Positions 9,501-18,266 of a stretch of DNA of 18,266 nt are shown here, one piece after another. The stretch is taken from the NCBI RefSeq assembly GCF_000003605.2, contig NW_003130373.1, positions 68,356-86,621 of the forward strand, read 5' to 3'. This DNA comes from Saccoglossus kowalevskii (Eukaryota; Hemichordata; Enteropneusta; Harrimaniidae). Numbering within the stretch: position 1 is the stretch's first letter; every line of letters begins with the position of its first letter. The position numbers were made by a program, and so were the translations under genes. The notes under the pieces were generated by a model. That model ran no database searches. It was given only the letters and a program-made list of their open reading frames with translations, and was not told the DNA's origin.

Positions 9501-9860
9501 ATGAACCAAAACCATTAACTAGACAAAAGTCTCACAGGTAATATTTCGATTGACGTGGCTTTTTAAAGAAACAATGCTCAATGTCACATTGAACATTGCT
9601 GTGCCTTGAATGAATCGTAATACCCACCATTAGTACGTGAGATTTCCGATATTCGCTTTATTATTTACGCCGTTATTGTTGTAATATACAAATTCCGGAG
9701 AATGAGAAATTGAAACTACTCACCACATCAGCGATCTGAGTCACCCGGACATTGAAAAGCACGTTTACTGCATGCGTAAAATTCTTAACTGGTCGGACTC
9801 GTTTATTGTAACCTTCAAACAGATCTTCGAAAAGTTTCTGCTCGCTTCCAACTGAAAATC
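3009..9860 (-). CDS. Nicotinic acetylcholine receptor alpha-type subunit, five exons, lacks signal-peptide exon
   Basis: This is a subunit of a pentameric acetylcholine-gated ion channel of the Cys-loop family, acting in the plasma membrane of neurons or muscle. The join is 9860-9724, 7067-7023, 5723-5614, 4895-4345 and 3583-3009. It gives 472 codons with no internal stop, numbered here from the split Gly codon at 9860. Visible in order: extracellular domain (1-217), Cys-loop C135/C149 with 13 residues between, loop A W89-Y96, loop B W156, loop C Y197-C199-C200-Y204, loop D W58, TM1 (about 218-241), TM2 (about 249-269), TM3 (about 283-305), a cytoplasmic loop of about 100 residues, an amphipathic helix (about 399-424) and TM4 (about 427-453). 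The vicinal cysteines make it alpha-type. N-glycosylation sequons lie at N27, N108 and N167. The pore is atypical: Val replaces Glu at -1' and one extra residue sits before TM2, which suggests anion selectivity (inference). The initiator Met and signal peptide are missing; the protein is otherwise complete to its stop. Confidence 0.95.
3584..4344 (-). other. nAChR intron 5
   Basis: 761-bp GT-AG intron (GT at 4344-4343, AG at 3585-3584, phase 1) between the TM2 and TM3 exons. It sits at the PLI|G position where many animal nAChR genes carry an intron. It is AT-rich and no embedded gene or repeat family is recognised. Confidence 0.9.
4345..4895 (-). CDS. nAChR exon 5: Cys-loop, loops B and C, TM1 and TM2 (fused exon)
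   Basis: This 551-bp exon encodes residues 98 (completed) to 281 plus one base of codon 282. It opens with NADSHDYVADNTSS. The Cys-loop follows (C135 KIYVKYFPFDAQA C149), then loop B (GSW156TFSG), loop C (EY197DC199C200PETY204IDV), TM1 (MYYIYNLIIPCLLL onward) and TM2 (VKASISVTLILSLTVFLLLV). The exon closes on the conserved PLI. The acceptor is TTTCATTCAG (AG at 4897-4896) and the donor is ATAG|GTAGGA (GT at 4344-4343), phase 1. In CHRNA7 the same stretch is split over several exons, so introns have been lost here or gained there. The TM2 lead-in lacks the usual GEK triplet; see findings. It has one frame and no stops, so nothing suggests a pseudogene. Confidence 0.96.
4896..5613 (-). other. 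nAChR intron 4
   Basis: 718-bp GT-AG intron (GT at 5613-5612, AG at 4897-4896) splitting the Asn98 codon after its second base. It contains an A-rich AAAT-type simple repeat at about 5229-5256. Nothing else is recognised. Confidence 0.88.
5614..5723 (-). CDS. nAChR exon 4: loop A, 110-bp exon
   Basis: This exon encodes residues 62-97 plus two bases of codon 98. It begins EWTDETLVWDP and ends in WLPDITLYN, the loop A motif (WxPDIxLYN in the family) with the agonist-contacting Y96. The acceptor is GTAATCAG|GAA (AG at 5725-5724) and the donor is AATAA|GTACGT (GT at 5613-5612). Its 110-bp length and exit after two codon bases are identical to exon 4 of vertebrate CHRNA7. This confirms the family assignment independently of residue similarity. 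Confidence 0.96.
5900..6490. repeat. 157-bp tandem repeat array
   Basis: The internal array of the mobile element. Three nearly complete units share blocks such as TTTTTACCAAAAATGACAAA, AGAGAATT(A/G)AAGATAT and AATCTGAGAGAGGTC. The middle units differ at only a few positions. The outer units are more diverged: the first is shortened by roughly 107 bp and the last breaks down after about 6490. This pattern of conserved centre and decayed edges fits expansion by unequal exchange or replication slippage. Confidence 0.88.
6542..6572. other. Perfect-arm hairpin at the element's 3' end
   Basis: AGCTCCGCT (6542-6550) pairs with AGCGGAGCT (6564-6572), and CGAC (6551-6554) pairs with GTCG (6558-6561) around an AAA loop. 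A 2-nt AC bulge sits on the right arm. The left-arm 9-mer also occurs at 5844-5852. A short tract of A follows immediately. Confidence 0.85.
7023..7067 (-). CDS. nAChR exon 3: 45-bp exon with loop D
   Basis: This short exon encodes DERNQVLKTNAWTYQ (residues 47-61). It is flanked by an acceptor TATTGCAG (AG at 7069-7068) and a donor CAG|GTAAAAG (GT at 7022-7021). It corresponds exactly to the 45-bp third exon of vertebrate nAChR genes, which encodes the equivalent of DEKNQVLTTNIWLQM in CHRNA7. W58 is the loop D tryptophan (Torpedo W55 class) on the complementary face of the agonist site. Both ends are phase 0. Confidence 0.96.
7521..7544. repeat. GATT microsatellite
   Basis: About five consecutive GATT units in intron 2. 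Simple tetranucleotide repeat with no coding meaning. Confidence 0.85.
8711..8842. repeat. Small MITE-like segment with short inverted ends
   Basis: The left end TAAAGCGGGAGTC (8711-8723) is the inverse of the right end at 8828-8842, which has two extra bases in its C run. The interior is about 104 bp and unrelated to known coding sequence. The size and terminal inversion suggest a miniature inverted-repeat element. No clear target-site duplication is seen, so the call is weak. Confidence 0.4.
9572..9598. other. 27-bp near-palindrome
   Basis: CAATGCTCAATGT and ACATTGAACATTG are inverted about a single central C, matching at 12 of 13 positions. It lies in intron 2, 126 bp beyond the exon 2 donor. 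It could be a binding site, a cruciform-prone sequence or chance. Confidence 0.5.
9724..9860 (-). CDS. nAChR exon 2: N-terminal helix and first beta strands
   Basis: This 137-bp exon encodes residues 1-46 of the reconstructed protein: the N-terminal alpha-helix (KLFEDLFEGYNKRVRPV) and first beta strand, ending in QIADV. The RPV and QI-DV positions match nAChR subunits generally. The donor reads GTG|GTGAGT (GT at 9723-9722), in phase 0. The acceptor is taken as CTCTCATAG (9863-9861) after a pyrimidine-rich tract. A second acceptor, TTTTCAG at 9852-9854, would shorten the exon by 9 bp and keep the same phase. Phase 1 entry and the exon end at the DV|DE boundary match CHRNA7 exon 2. N27-F-T29 is a glycosylation sequon. 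The Met codon near 9876 lies in the intron upstream of the acceptor and is not taken as a start. Confidence 0.9.
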
Positions 9861-12769
9861 CTATGAGAGAAAACATGAGCGTAAAACGGTTTATTGAGAG
9901 CGTGAGAGAATGAACATGATTATATACTGATATTGTTTAGCTCTTAATAATTCTACAGTAATATAATGTCACATTTTATGTTCTGAGGAAATATTCCGTG
10001 CGATTCGAGTCATGCTTTTGGGCTATTTCAACCGACGCCTAGTGTGCGGGGGATAGATTTACAACGTCTATTGAAAACAACACAGGCAAAAGGTCAGTGT
10101 TGCTACGACATTTATCTTTTGATCGTTACGAGTATATTTAATTTCAAAAATAATACCAGATGTGCCGTTATTTGTGTTAGAAAGAATAGCCTTTTTATTT
10201 TTTTGTTATTTATTAAATACTCATTATTTGTATTCGTCCTCATTGTATCGCATTGTCTCCAAATGTAATCCCGATTACGTAAACAATCATTCTACTGAAA
10301 AAATGAAAAACGGATCGCGTGACACATATGTGTGTGGCCAGGGGGTCGCTGATTGGTCGATGTATCATGACAATCTGGTCTCCGAGAAGATTACTTGAAA
10401 CACGTGGATTTGATTTCTCACTAAGATTACTGGGATCCGGAAATGAGGGCAGCTTTCAATTTCCTCTATGTTATGGGAAAGATTTGAAAACCCGGAAATG
10501 ACGGCCTGTTATTTTGTTTTACAATCCGCGCTAAACCGAAACAGTGGTTTTATAGGGATCAGTTCTGCAACATCGAATTAGTACACGGATCGCGCAACCG
10601 GAAAACTGACACCCTCGTATTCCCTGGCACAATTCTCCTTTTAAAATAAAACGCACGAATGCATATGACGTTTGGACAATTTGGATAAGCTTCAATTTTT
10701 GTCATACTCAGTGATCTCCTGTACAATGTATTTTGCATATACAATAGTAGATTAAAATTACAATAGCGGTAAATAAATGGCGAATATAAATATGTACATC
10801 CATTATGATGTTTTAATCATGATATCACAGTGGCAGTGCGGGGGGGGGACATTAGAAAGTCTGAGCATAACGTCTATTTTTTGCCATATGATTACTGTAA
10901 CAGCAATTTGAGTAAAAGATATAAGTTCAAGAACCACCCTAAGCAGTTGATACTTTAGGTTTGCGTAATTGAATTTAATATGAACAAAACATGTAACGCT
11001 ATTTGTCAGTTGACAAAATTACTTTTCATAAACTACTTATTCCTACTTATTTGGTGGTACGTTATCTGACTACCAAGACATAGCTTTATGTGAATGCCAC
11101 GTGTCTCTTTTTTTAGTTTTCCCTAATTTTCACATTCTCCTCTAGTCACAGTCCCTCTAGAAGGACTAAGTACCAGCAAAATTTTGGCTGACACGTATTC
11201 CTCTATTGTGCTTCTTTCTTCGTTCAATATTGAAATAACGTACTATAAAAGGTACTCATTATAACTCTGCCACACGACATCAAAAGCCATCCACAATGTC
11301 ACAGATGTCAGAGGCTATAGATTTGTATCGTTAAGCCCCGCACATGCAATCTACGTATATACACAGTGTCAAAATACAGTGCACTTTTGTAGACCCAAGT
11401 CGAGGATTTACATGAATAAACGTCTAAACAATGTGATATACAGGGTAACAGTGTAATGTGCGTTCACTTAATAAGCGCAGGCCAGGTCAAAATGTCGCTG
11501 ATGAGCTAGCACTCATCCTTGCACTCATTGCAATGATAGCAATGCATCGTGAGAACCAATGAAATTTATTCTTTTCTGTTTATAACTACATGTGTATATT
11601 GAGAGTATAACGAGTGACGTCATGGTACCAGTCTGCAATGTACAGTCATATCATTGTACCGGATCAACAATCAGACATTAAAAGTTTATCTTTCACCCTG
11701 ATTAAGTTCTGTAAGTCAATAATTGGATTAGGGAATATGGCTACGATTTACCCATCGTAGCAAAACGCATTAAAGGCTCAAGTCGCGATAAAATTTAGTG
11801 ATCGCTCGGGTTGTTTCATTCACAAATGAAGTTGACTATGCTTGTTGTATAGATATATTGTATCCAGGCAATGCGAGCAATTTTCAACATGTGTTAATAT
11901 GATGCTATTTGTTGATGTCAAGATATATTTATGTGTACAAAGTTATAACAATGAAATGCAATTCCGTAGATATTAGCAATGATATGGCATAGTACATGTA
12001 ATTTGACTGAGTGTTCAACGCATGCGCCGGCAATTCTAGTCAATAAAAAATACACCGTGGTTGTAAAAATTATACAGCCATGCATTGCCACACTACGATA
12101 TCTGACATTTTAGACCATCGATCGAATCAATTCATATTCAACCACTCGTCGTTGTATTTCACCCAGAGCATGGCTAAATGACATCACAAGTAGACTGACA
12201 TCTAATTGACCATTATTTATATACTACCGGAACCAGTACACTTGTCACGTGATCGATACCATGGACTATGTAAACGACTCACAAATCTCGGCTAGACGTG
12301 GGCGCCGTTAATATGAATATTTAATCAGATAATGAGTTTAAGAAGCTTTGTTCGAGAGACTGGGATTTAGCAAGCGTGAAAACAAAAACACATTAGCGCA
12401 TCGTTTGAAGTCAGCAGCGATAACAATATTATATGACGTCGAGAGCCAGGGTTGTTCGAACATTAAATACTTTGATGTGTATCCATCCATGCGCGGAGGG
12501 TTTATATAGTTTTTTTGTTGAGGGGACATCAACGCAGCACCAATCTTACTTTATATGTGTACGTGATTGCATACTGGAAAGTTATTTGCAGTAAATATTA
12601 AAATAAATATATTTAAATTTTAAATTATCGCTATTTAAATGAAACATGTTACATGCACTGTGAAACGTTCATGTGCATTTTGTGTGATCAATAGCAGATC
12701 ATTTTTTTAATTAGAAAAGGGAGTTGATATGATTAATATCTTTGTTTTAGTGTAACATTGTTTGTGTTT

Positions 12770-13104
12770 CAGTGAGAGTGATTACGTCATTTCCTGTTTC
12801 AGTATGTGTGATATCATTATATACTCCCTATGTAACTGTGTCATTCCATGCGCCGATGACGAGATAGCCACCAATGTATTTTTACTTCGTAAAAACTCGT
12901 AAACTCTCGGTACAGTTTGTATTGTGTCTGTATTCACATGACAGTGTGAGTGATAACGTCATTTTCCGTTTCAGTATGTGTGATATCATCATATACTTTC
13001 TATGTGGCTGTATCATCCCATTCGAGACAAGCCACCAATGTAATTTTGACGTCGTAAAAACTCGTAAACCCCCGGAGCAGTTTGTATTGAGTCTGCATTT
13101 ACCC
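12770..13104. repeat. Diverged tandem duplication of about 165-172 bp
   Basis: Copy 1 starts CAGTGAGAGTGATTACGTCA at 12770 and copy 2 starts CAGTGTGAGTGATAACGTCA at 12942. Both continue through TTTCAGTATGTGTGATATCAT, CCACCAATGTA, CGTAAAAACTCGTAAAC and CAGTTTGTATTG. The offset shrinks from 172 to 163 bp because of small indels, and point differences are scattered. This is an old two-copy tandem duplication with no recognised coding content. Confidence 0.85.
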
Positions 13105-14399
13105 TAGACATGACTATCACTCGCGGCGAGCTGAATGGATAGAAATGATTGGTTATCGATCGAACATCTAATTTGCATATTAAATATATTCACAAAGTGA
13201 TACGATTTATATTGAAATCAAGCAGAGTGTGTACTACTGGGTAGGCCGTCTATAGGCCATATGTTGTAGCCGCATTTCAGGTCATTGCTAAAGGTCACAC
13301 GATAAAAATTACAAATAAGGTTAACGTTAATGAACATTCAACATGATCATTGAATGTATGACGTATTTCACAACCTTGATGTATAATTCGATAAACAAAG
13401 TAAAAAAACTGATTTGGAATCTAATCTAAATTTACCAATACCGACAAAATAATATTGTTGCAAGGTAGCGTCGGATGGTGGAAAAACAGAACAGTTGATT
13501 ACTAGTATCACCTTCATACCACTATTTTTTAACACAGCAACTGTCGCACTTTGAAACAATGAAATCATCTAGAAATTTATTCAACAAACATATTGTTTTG
13601 ACTCTAGGAATGCAGCTGAAACCAATAGAATCAATAAACCCGACTTATGTAATATACACCGGATATAGAATTAAAACAAGAGAGCATGTGCGTGTGTACA
13701 AGACTCAGTCACTTGATTTATTTTTACTTCATCAGAAAATATGACACACATTTTATGCATGGCAACGCCGCAAGAGTAATAGTTGGTGTCAGGCGTTCTC
13801 CGAGGGCACCGCCGCTCACCCTTTCATCCCACCGCCAGCCTTCTCTATTCTTTTCCGCGAGAATGTCACCCGTATGTCTGCGATCAATGTTTAATGCGCA
13901 ATAACTCTCAAAGGGGAACATATGACGGTAAACCCGGAATCGAGGTATAATTGGAAGTGATCACGGAGAAGCTTTGGCATAAAACGCATATAATGAGCAG
14001 ATAATAGTCAAATACTCTGGTAGTGATCCATCGCGAATAAGATCGGTAATATAACAAGTATATGAGTATATATTCATATATATATATATAATAATCTACT
14101 ATTACATGCATTAAGTTGTGCACAAAACGAGTTAGAGTACGAATTACCAAGTTGTATTTCGCGCAATGTGTCCATTCCCCCGCCGCCCCAAACACTTCAG
14201 GGATATGAGTCATTGTACCAATCGTGTTATTAAAGACATGATATGGATTGCAATTGTTGTAATTCACTTTTAATTAAACGATCATTTTACTGTTTAGCAC
14301 GCTTGTTTAGAACCCATTACTATCTCATACCAATAGGTAAAATGTACCAAAATAACGTGTGAGTCATACTGCCCTTTTAATGAATACGTGGCTAGCGGT

Positions 14400-14555
14400 A
14401 TGTATTATCATGAGGTTATTACGAGGATACCTCAATGTATGCACAAAGACAGTACAGCGGGAGTATCGACCGACGCGCAGCGAAGGTCGATGCGACGGCG
14501 TAGTGTCTGGGCGCATACTTTGAGGTACCCTCGTAATAGCCTTATTATTATACAT
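14400..14555. repeat. Long imperfect inverted repeat (foldback), 56-bp arms
   Basis: The left arm at 14400-14455 and the right arm at 14500-14555 are reverse complements at about 46 of 56 positions by my hand count, with no gaps. The best-conserved core is ATTACGAGG-TACCTCAA. The 44-bp loop holds a nested inversion, ATCGACC/GGTCGAT (about 14465-14491). Similarity stops abruptly at both outer ends. As a consequence, the translations of the two strands resemble each other, which is a symmetry artefact and not evidence of coding. It may be a MITE/foldback remnant or a transcribed hairpin. Confidence 0.85.
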
Positions 14556-16851
14556 CTTTTCCTTCCAAGGATACATCATGGAAATGCCGAAATCCAAAAA
14601 GTTTAGAACAGAATCAGCGAACTTCTTTGTGTGGAGTAGGATCAAACCCTGATGGCAGCCATGTTTGTTTTTATTATTGGAAGACGCTTTCGCGCGTAAT
14701 CATTCCATATTTGGGATTCGCATTTCCTTATATGGTAGGATAAAAAAACTTGTAAAATACTGCAAAATTACGACACGCTGTACCCTATGGCGTTACGGTG
14801 ACAGATGTATAATATTATTGCTCTTATAAACGTCCACATGATAATTAGTATGAACCATTCATAATATGTAAATGTCATAACTCAAGTGGAACATTGCAGA
14901 ATATGTGCGAATTTCCGCCATGATTTAACGTTCTTATATATATATGTCAAAGACACTTCTATTTTGCAATGTGTTAGATATTTCAAATATGACGTCACCA
15001 GAAACCGAAACTAATAGCGACAGCTCGTTATTCGGATAAGTACAATATACGCTCGTATATACGATGATAAAATTATATTATAATGATGTGAACTCAAAAT
15101 TTGCCATGTGAACCTTTAACAAATTGAAATATAATGATGCAACAAGTTTAATTTACTGTTTGTATTTACACTAAACTAACTAGAACAAACGCATAAATAT
15201 TATGCGCAAAGCAATGTGTGTCGTAGCCTTGTCAACATTACTGCGTAATCAAATTTAGATGGCAATTATCGTTTTATTCAACCCTCACTGATCATGATTT
15301 CTAGACTTTCCATAAACAGAATGACACTTGGTACGCAAGAATTGTTCTAGCTTTATTCCTAGCTTTATACCAGATGTATGCAGGAATGGCTTCAAATTAC
15401 AATTAATGTGAACCTGAATCGGACGAAAGTAAGCATATTACGGGATATTGTAATTTGTTTCTTCACGACAACTAAGCAAATCCACTTGGGATGTGAATAA
15501 TATGCAGTTATTTACCCGAGTGCATGAGAAACTACCAGACCGCTACAGTAGTACATAAAGGAATCATCCAAAAAATATTGACTATGAACGTTTGGATGTA
15601 TAATATGCTCTTCTGGAGCAGACGAATCAAAGTAGCAGACGACAGTGATGCTTCGAAAAATCGTGCATCATTGCGCATGAGCACGACCACAATGAGACAG
15701 ATGTTATCGTATCGGCAAAATTGTAGCTCAGGTCACGAACGCGTACAATGACATGCAAACAGATCGACACGAAACGTGTTTAAGCATTTAATCTCTGTCA
15801 GCGCGAATTGATCGATATTCGAAGTAATTCCAATACCAAAAAAAGCGTTTTAAATTTACAATTATGAAGCTGTTATCAATACTGCTATTTTGTAATATCA
15901 TAGAGAACGCATCTAAATATTATCAATTATTGAGGTGACAGAAAACCTGTGATATGCAAAGCATCTGCACATACATTATACCCCATCGATCACACGTGAC
16001 TGACGTACACACAAAACAAACACCTCACATTTGAAAGATCGATGGTGTTGACGAAACGTGATAATGCTTACTGCCACAAACTGCACTATTTTCAAAATGG
16101 AGTAGCCATTTAGATCCTCTCTAGTTACATGTTTAGAAAGGTTAAATTTTTCACTGTCACAAGTTAAGTATTCGGCGACTAAAAGTGATAGCATTAATCA
16201 ATGTTCCTGAATTTGTATTCCTTATTGGACACGGCCCGGGCAAGGTCAGACGAGGGTTAGTCTAGTACAGGCCACATACTTGAAAAGACTGCTCTTAACA
16301 TTCAGGGATATTCGGATTAGCAGGATGGTTGAGTTTGGTTAAACAACCTAGATGAGAATTGCTGTCTATTGATTTGTCATTTTATATGCACATAGTACTA
16401 CAAATTGGATATATTTTGCAGAATCGAGATAATAGTGTGCTCTGCACTCAAAAAGGTATATACTTATATATAACTTATAATTTTACAGAAAGCAACTGTT
16501 GTCAGAGATAACACGTCAATGTTGATGACGTCAGGTTGCCACGGGTAACACCGAGGGCTACATTTGGGTCTACTCTAGATAAGATATCTGCCATATGCCG
16601 TTCCGCAGTTATCAGCGCAATCAGAGTTTTCGCCAAATACGACATTTGCAGAAAAGAAAACGGTAGTGCAATAAGTAATAAGTTCATTGCTAGTTCGCGT
16701 GGCTTGGTACAATATGCGTAACATAACTTGCATCGATTCAGAAATAAAACAATGTAACTGCAATTTTAATTATTATAGAAAGGCTTCTTGTTATTGTTGT
16801 CTATTTGCAAAGAAATATAAATTTACTTTTATTGTGAATCATTTGAAAAGG

Positions 16852-16865
16852 TGTGGTTAACCACA
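16852..16865. promoter_or_regulatory. Perfect 14-bp palindrome with two Runt-type cores
   Basis: TGTGGTTAACCACA is a perfect palindrome made of two inverted TGTGGT cores. TGYGGT is the established core recognised by Runt/RUNX transcription factors. A regulatory role here is only a possibility; such a site can occur by chance. Confidence 0.25.
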
Positions 16866-17232
16866 AGGTAGAGCAGCCACGAGTCATACTATGTATATAA
16901 AACGGGATAATTCTAATTAATAATTTTGCAATATTTGGAGCATCACTTAAAGTTAAGAGACCAAGAATGATCATAATGCATTACTTTCATTCATAGAATA
17001 CTCATAGATCAACGTCATTCTTGTGTCAAAATATCTCTTCATTTGTTGATAATCAAGGTTGGAATTCCATCGTTTGTTCAATCAATGTCCTAGTTCAGTG
17101 ATTGATTTACTTCAGATATATTTTGTTATCTGTGTGCGCGCCATTTTGAATACGAGAAACATTTGTCTTGTGTCGATACACTCGTCTTCAAATCGAATGC
17201 GAGTCTAAAGGTTTCATCTGAACAAAGCCGAC

Positions 17233-17322
17233 CTCTGATCCTACCATCGGAGTCAATCCGATTTCTGATCTTACTATCGGAGTCAATCCGAACTCTGATC
17301 CTATTATCGAAGTCAATCCGAG
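17233..17322. repeat. 30-bp tandem repeat, three copies
   Basis: Units at 17233-17262, 17263-17292 and 17293-17322 follow the pattern YTCTGATCYTAYYATCG-AGTCAATCCGA with a few substitutions each. A more degenerate half-unit precedes them. The period is divisible by 3 and the array is open on both strands. The minus strand reads a 10-residue repeat of the IDSDxxIRxR type, within an open frame of 120 codons at 17126-17488. I do not recognise a protein family, so coding is unproven. Confidence 0.85.
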
Positions 17323-18266
17323 CTAACATGTCGTGTATGCGGTTTTGTTGAGAATTCCTTCTAATGGTAGGTGCTTGCTTGGCGATATAAATAATACGAA
17401 AGTTACAATACTGCTTCAAATAGTTATATAGAAAGTTAAGTATAATGTGAGAGATGTTTTGCTGCACTGCGATTATGGCCGTCTTCATTCTGTCATTGAG
17501 ATCAAGTTATTTACATGAAAATCATAACTGCTGTCTGAGAAAATTCATGTAAAGTACTTTAGTGGTGTAACATATATCAGTAATTACGTGACTATTTCTA
17601 CGAATATTAATATTGCCTCTATCGCTCAGCAAATAGAGTAGACATTTTGTAACGATATCAGTACATCATATGATAACGGTGTGTGTTGTAGGTCAACGCA
17701 ATATTCTAAAGTCATACGCCTGAAAACTATCATAAAGATTTATGTTTTCTGTAAAATTACAATCATTAACCTTACATTGGGAGAAGCGTGCGTCACCAGA
17801 CCTATTAGCTAAATACGGCCGAAAAGAGATCTTCGGCTTATAGTAATGAATATCCTATGTTGAAGCTAAAACGACTTTTAGCTACATGCTTGAGCGTTCT
17901 TCACTTGTCAATGTATTCTTATTCAAGTTGTGATAGATGAGAGCGGCGGATATGACACTTCTGAGCAATATAGTGAATTTAACAATGTGATCGCAAAATA
18001 CGAACACAACTCTTTAGTTTACGATGATTTTTCACAATCAACGATTGTGAAGATTAACAAGAGTGTACCAGAAACTGAAGTGTTGTTTATTAATTGATAA
18101 ACTTGTTTGAGCATGCGTGGATTATGAAATACGGCACTGATTTAGGTTTTCTTTGTGGGGTATACCAATTGAATCTATTCATAATGAAGAATGCCAAAAC
18201 AAAAATAAACGTTTTAATGTGATAAAATCATTTTCTACATCGTATACAATAATGGTAACGCTAAAT

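Larger units (their letters stand above)
7068..9723 (-). other. nAChR intron 2
   Basis: 2656-bp GT-AG intron in phase 0, at the DV|DE position conserved in vertebrate nAChR genes. Simple sequence includes a GATT tetranucleotide tract at about 7521-7544, nine C at 7598-7606 and a T-rich run near 8688-8707. A small element-like segment at 8711-8842 and a near-palindrome at 9572-9598 are listed separately. The plus-strand open frame at 7632-7865 has no recognisable family and is taken as chance. Confidence 0.88.
9861..18266. other. Upstream region or intron 1 of the nAChR gene, no recognisable gene
   Basis: The signal-peptide exon and promoter must lie upstream of the exon 2 acceptor, so part or all of this stretch is probably intron 1. 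I looked on the minus strand for a hydrophobic Met-initiated segment ending in a phase 1 donor and found none convincing. Eleven G occur in the GCGGGGGGGGGACATT stretch near 10839-10850 with small interruptions, and an AT dinucleotide tract lies at about 14073-14092. A GC-rich patch at 13785-13870 is flanked by AT-rich DNA. Open frames on both strands are short and match no family I know. Confidence 0.55.

Noticed and set aside
10044-10501. Three overlapping plus-strand open frames
   Set aside because: Low-complexity, Phe/Leu-rich or unstructured translations in AT-rich DNA; no splice context and no recognised domain.
13436-13517. Candidate signal-peptide exon on the minus strand (Met at 13517, donor G|GTAAAT at 13435, phase 1)
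   Set aside because: The phase fits exon 2, but the hydrophobic stretch (VILVINCSVF) is short and about 15-20 extra residues would follow any cleavage site before the conserved N-terminal helix. No other support.
14364-14645. Pair of similar-looking open frames on opposite strands
   Set aside because: Their resemblance is produced by the inverted repeat at 14400-14555 and not by coding homology.
15524-15751. Plus-strand 75-codon frame, considered as a reverse-transcriptase or transposase remnant
   Set aside because: No recognisable catalytic motif or neighbouring retroelement sequence; too short to support.
16502-16687. Minus-strand frame starting MNLLLIALPFSFLQ, leader-like
   Set aside because: The N-terminus looks like a signal peptide, but no good donor in phase 1 follows at a suitable distance, so it cannot be joined to exon 2 with confidence.
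1-18266. tRNA genes or tRNA-derived SINEs
   Set aside because: A visual search for B-box-like GGTTCGANTCC on both strands found no convincing match.

Overview
The window is AT-rich nuclear DNA from an animal, most likely a marine lophotrochozoan (mollusc-like). The evidence is a gene split by canonical GT-AG introns, repeats of a kind seen in bivalve and gastropod genomes, and a nicotinic acetylcholine receptor (nAChR) subunit with molluscan-style features. The species assignment is inference. There are no operons or ribosome binding sites and nothing bacterial.

One gene can be supported. It lies on the minus strand, between 9860 and 3009, and encodes an alpha-type nAChR (Cys-loop receptor) subunit. 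Five coding exons were reconstructed at base level (9724-9860, 7023-7067, 5614-5723, 4345-4895, 3009-3583). All splice sites are GT-AG, all phases are compatible, and the joined 472 codons contain no internal stop. Two of the exons have exactly the lengths seen in vertebrate CHRNA7 (45 and 110 bp). The vertebrate exons that follow are fused here into one 551-bp exon. The signal-peptide exon was not found and lies upstream, at coordinates above 9860 or beyond the window.

The acetylcholine site looks complete: Trp in loop D, Tyr in loop A, Trp in loop B, and Tyr plus vicinal Cys-Cys in loop C. The pore is unusual. The glutamate expected at -1' before TM2 is Val, and the TM1-TM2 linker is one residue longer than in cationic nAChRs. 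These are two of the changes known to favour anion selectivity, so the subunit is a good candidate for an acetylcholine-gated chloride channel.

The rest is non-coding or repetitive. Positions 1-357 hold a 48-bp minisatellite that is open in several frames. Positions 5844-6572, inside an intron, hold a transposon-like element with 157-bp internal tandem repeats and a 3' hairpin, resembling bivalve pearl/Helentron-type elements. Positions 12770-13104 hold a diverged tandem duplication, 14400-14555 a large imperfect foldback, and 17233-17322 a 30-bp triplicate repeat. I recognise no gene in 1-3008 or in 9861-18266. I found no tRNA, rRNA or CRISPR.
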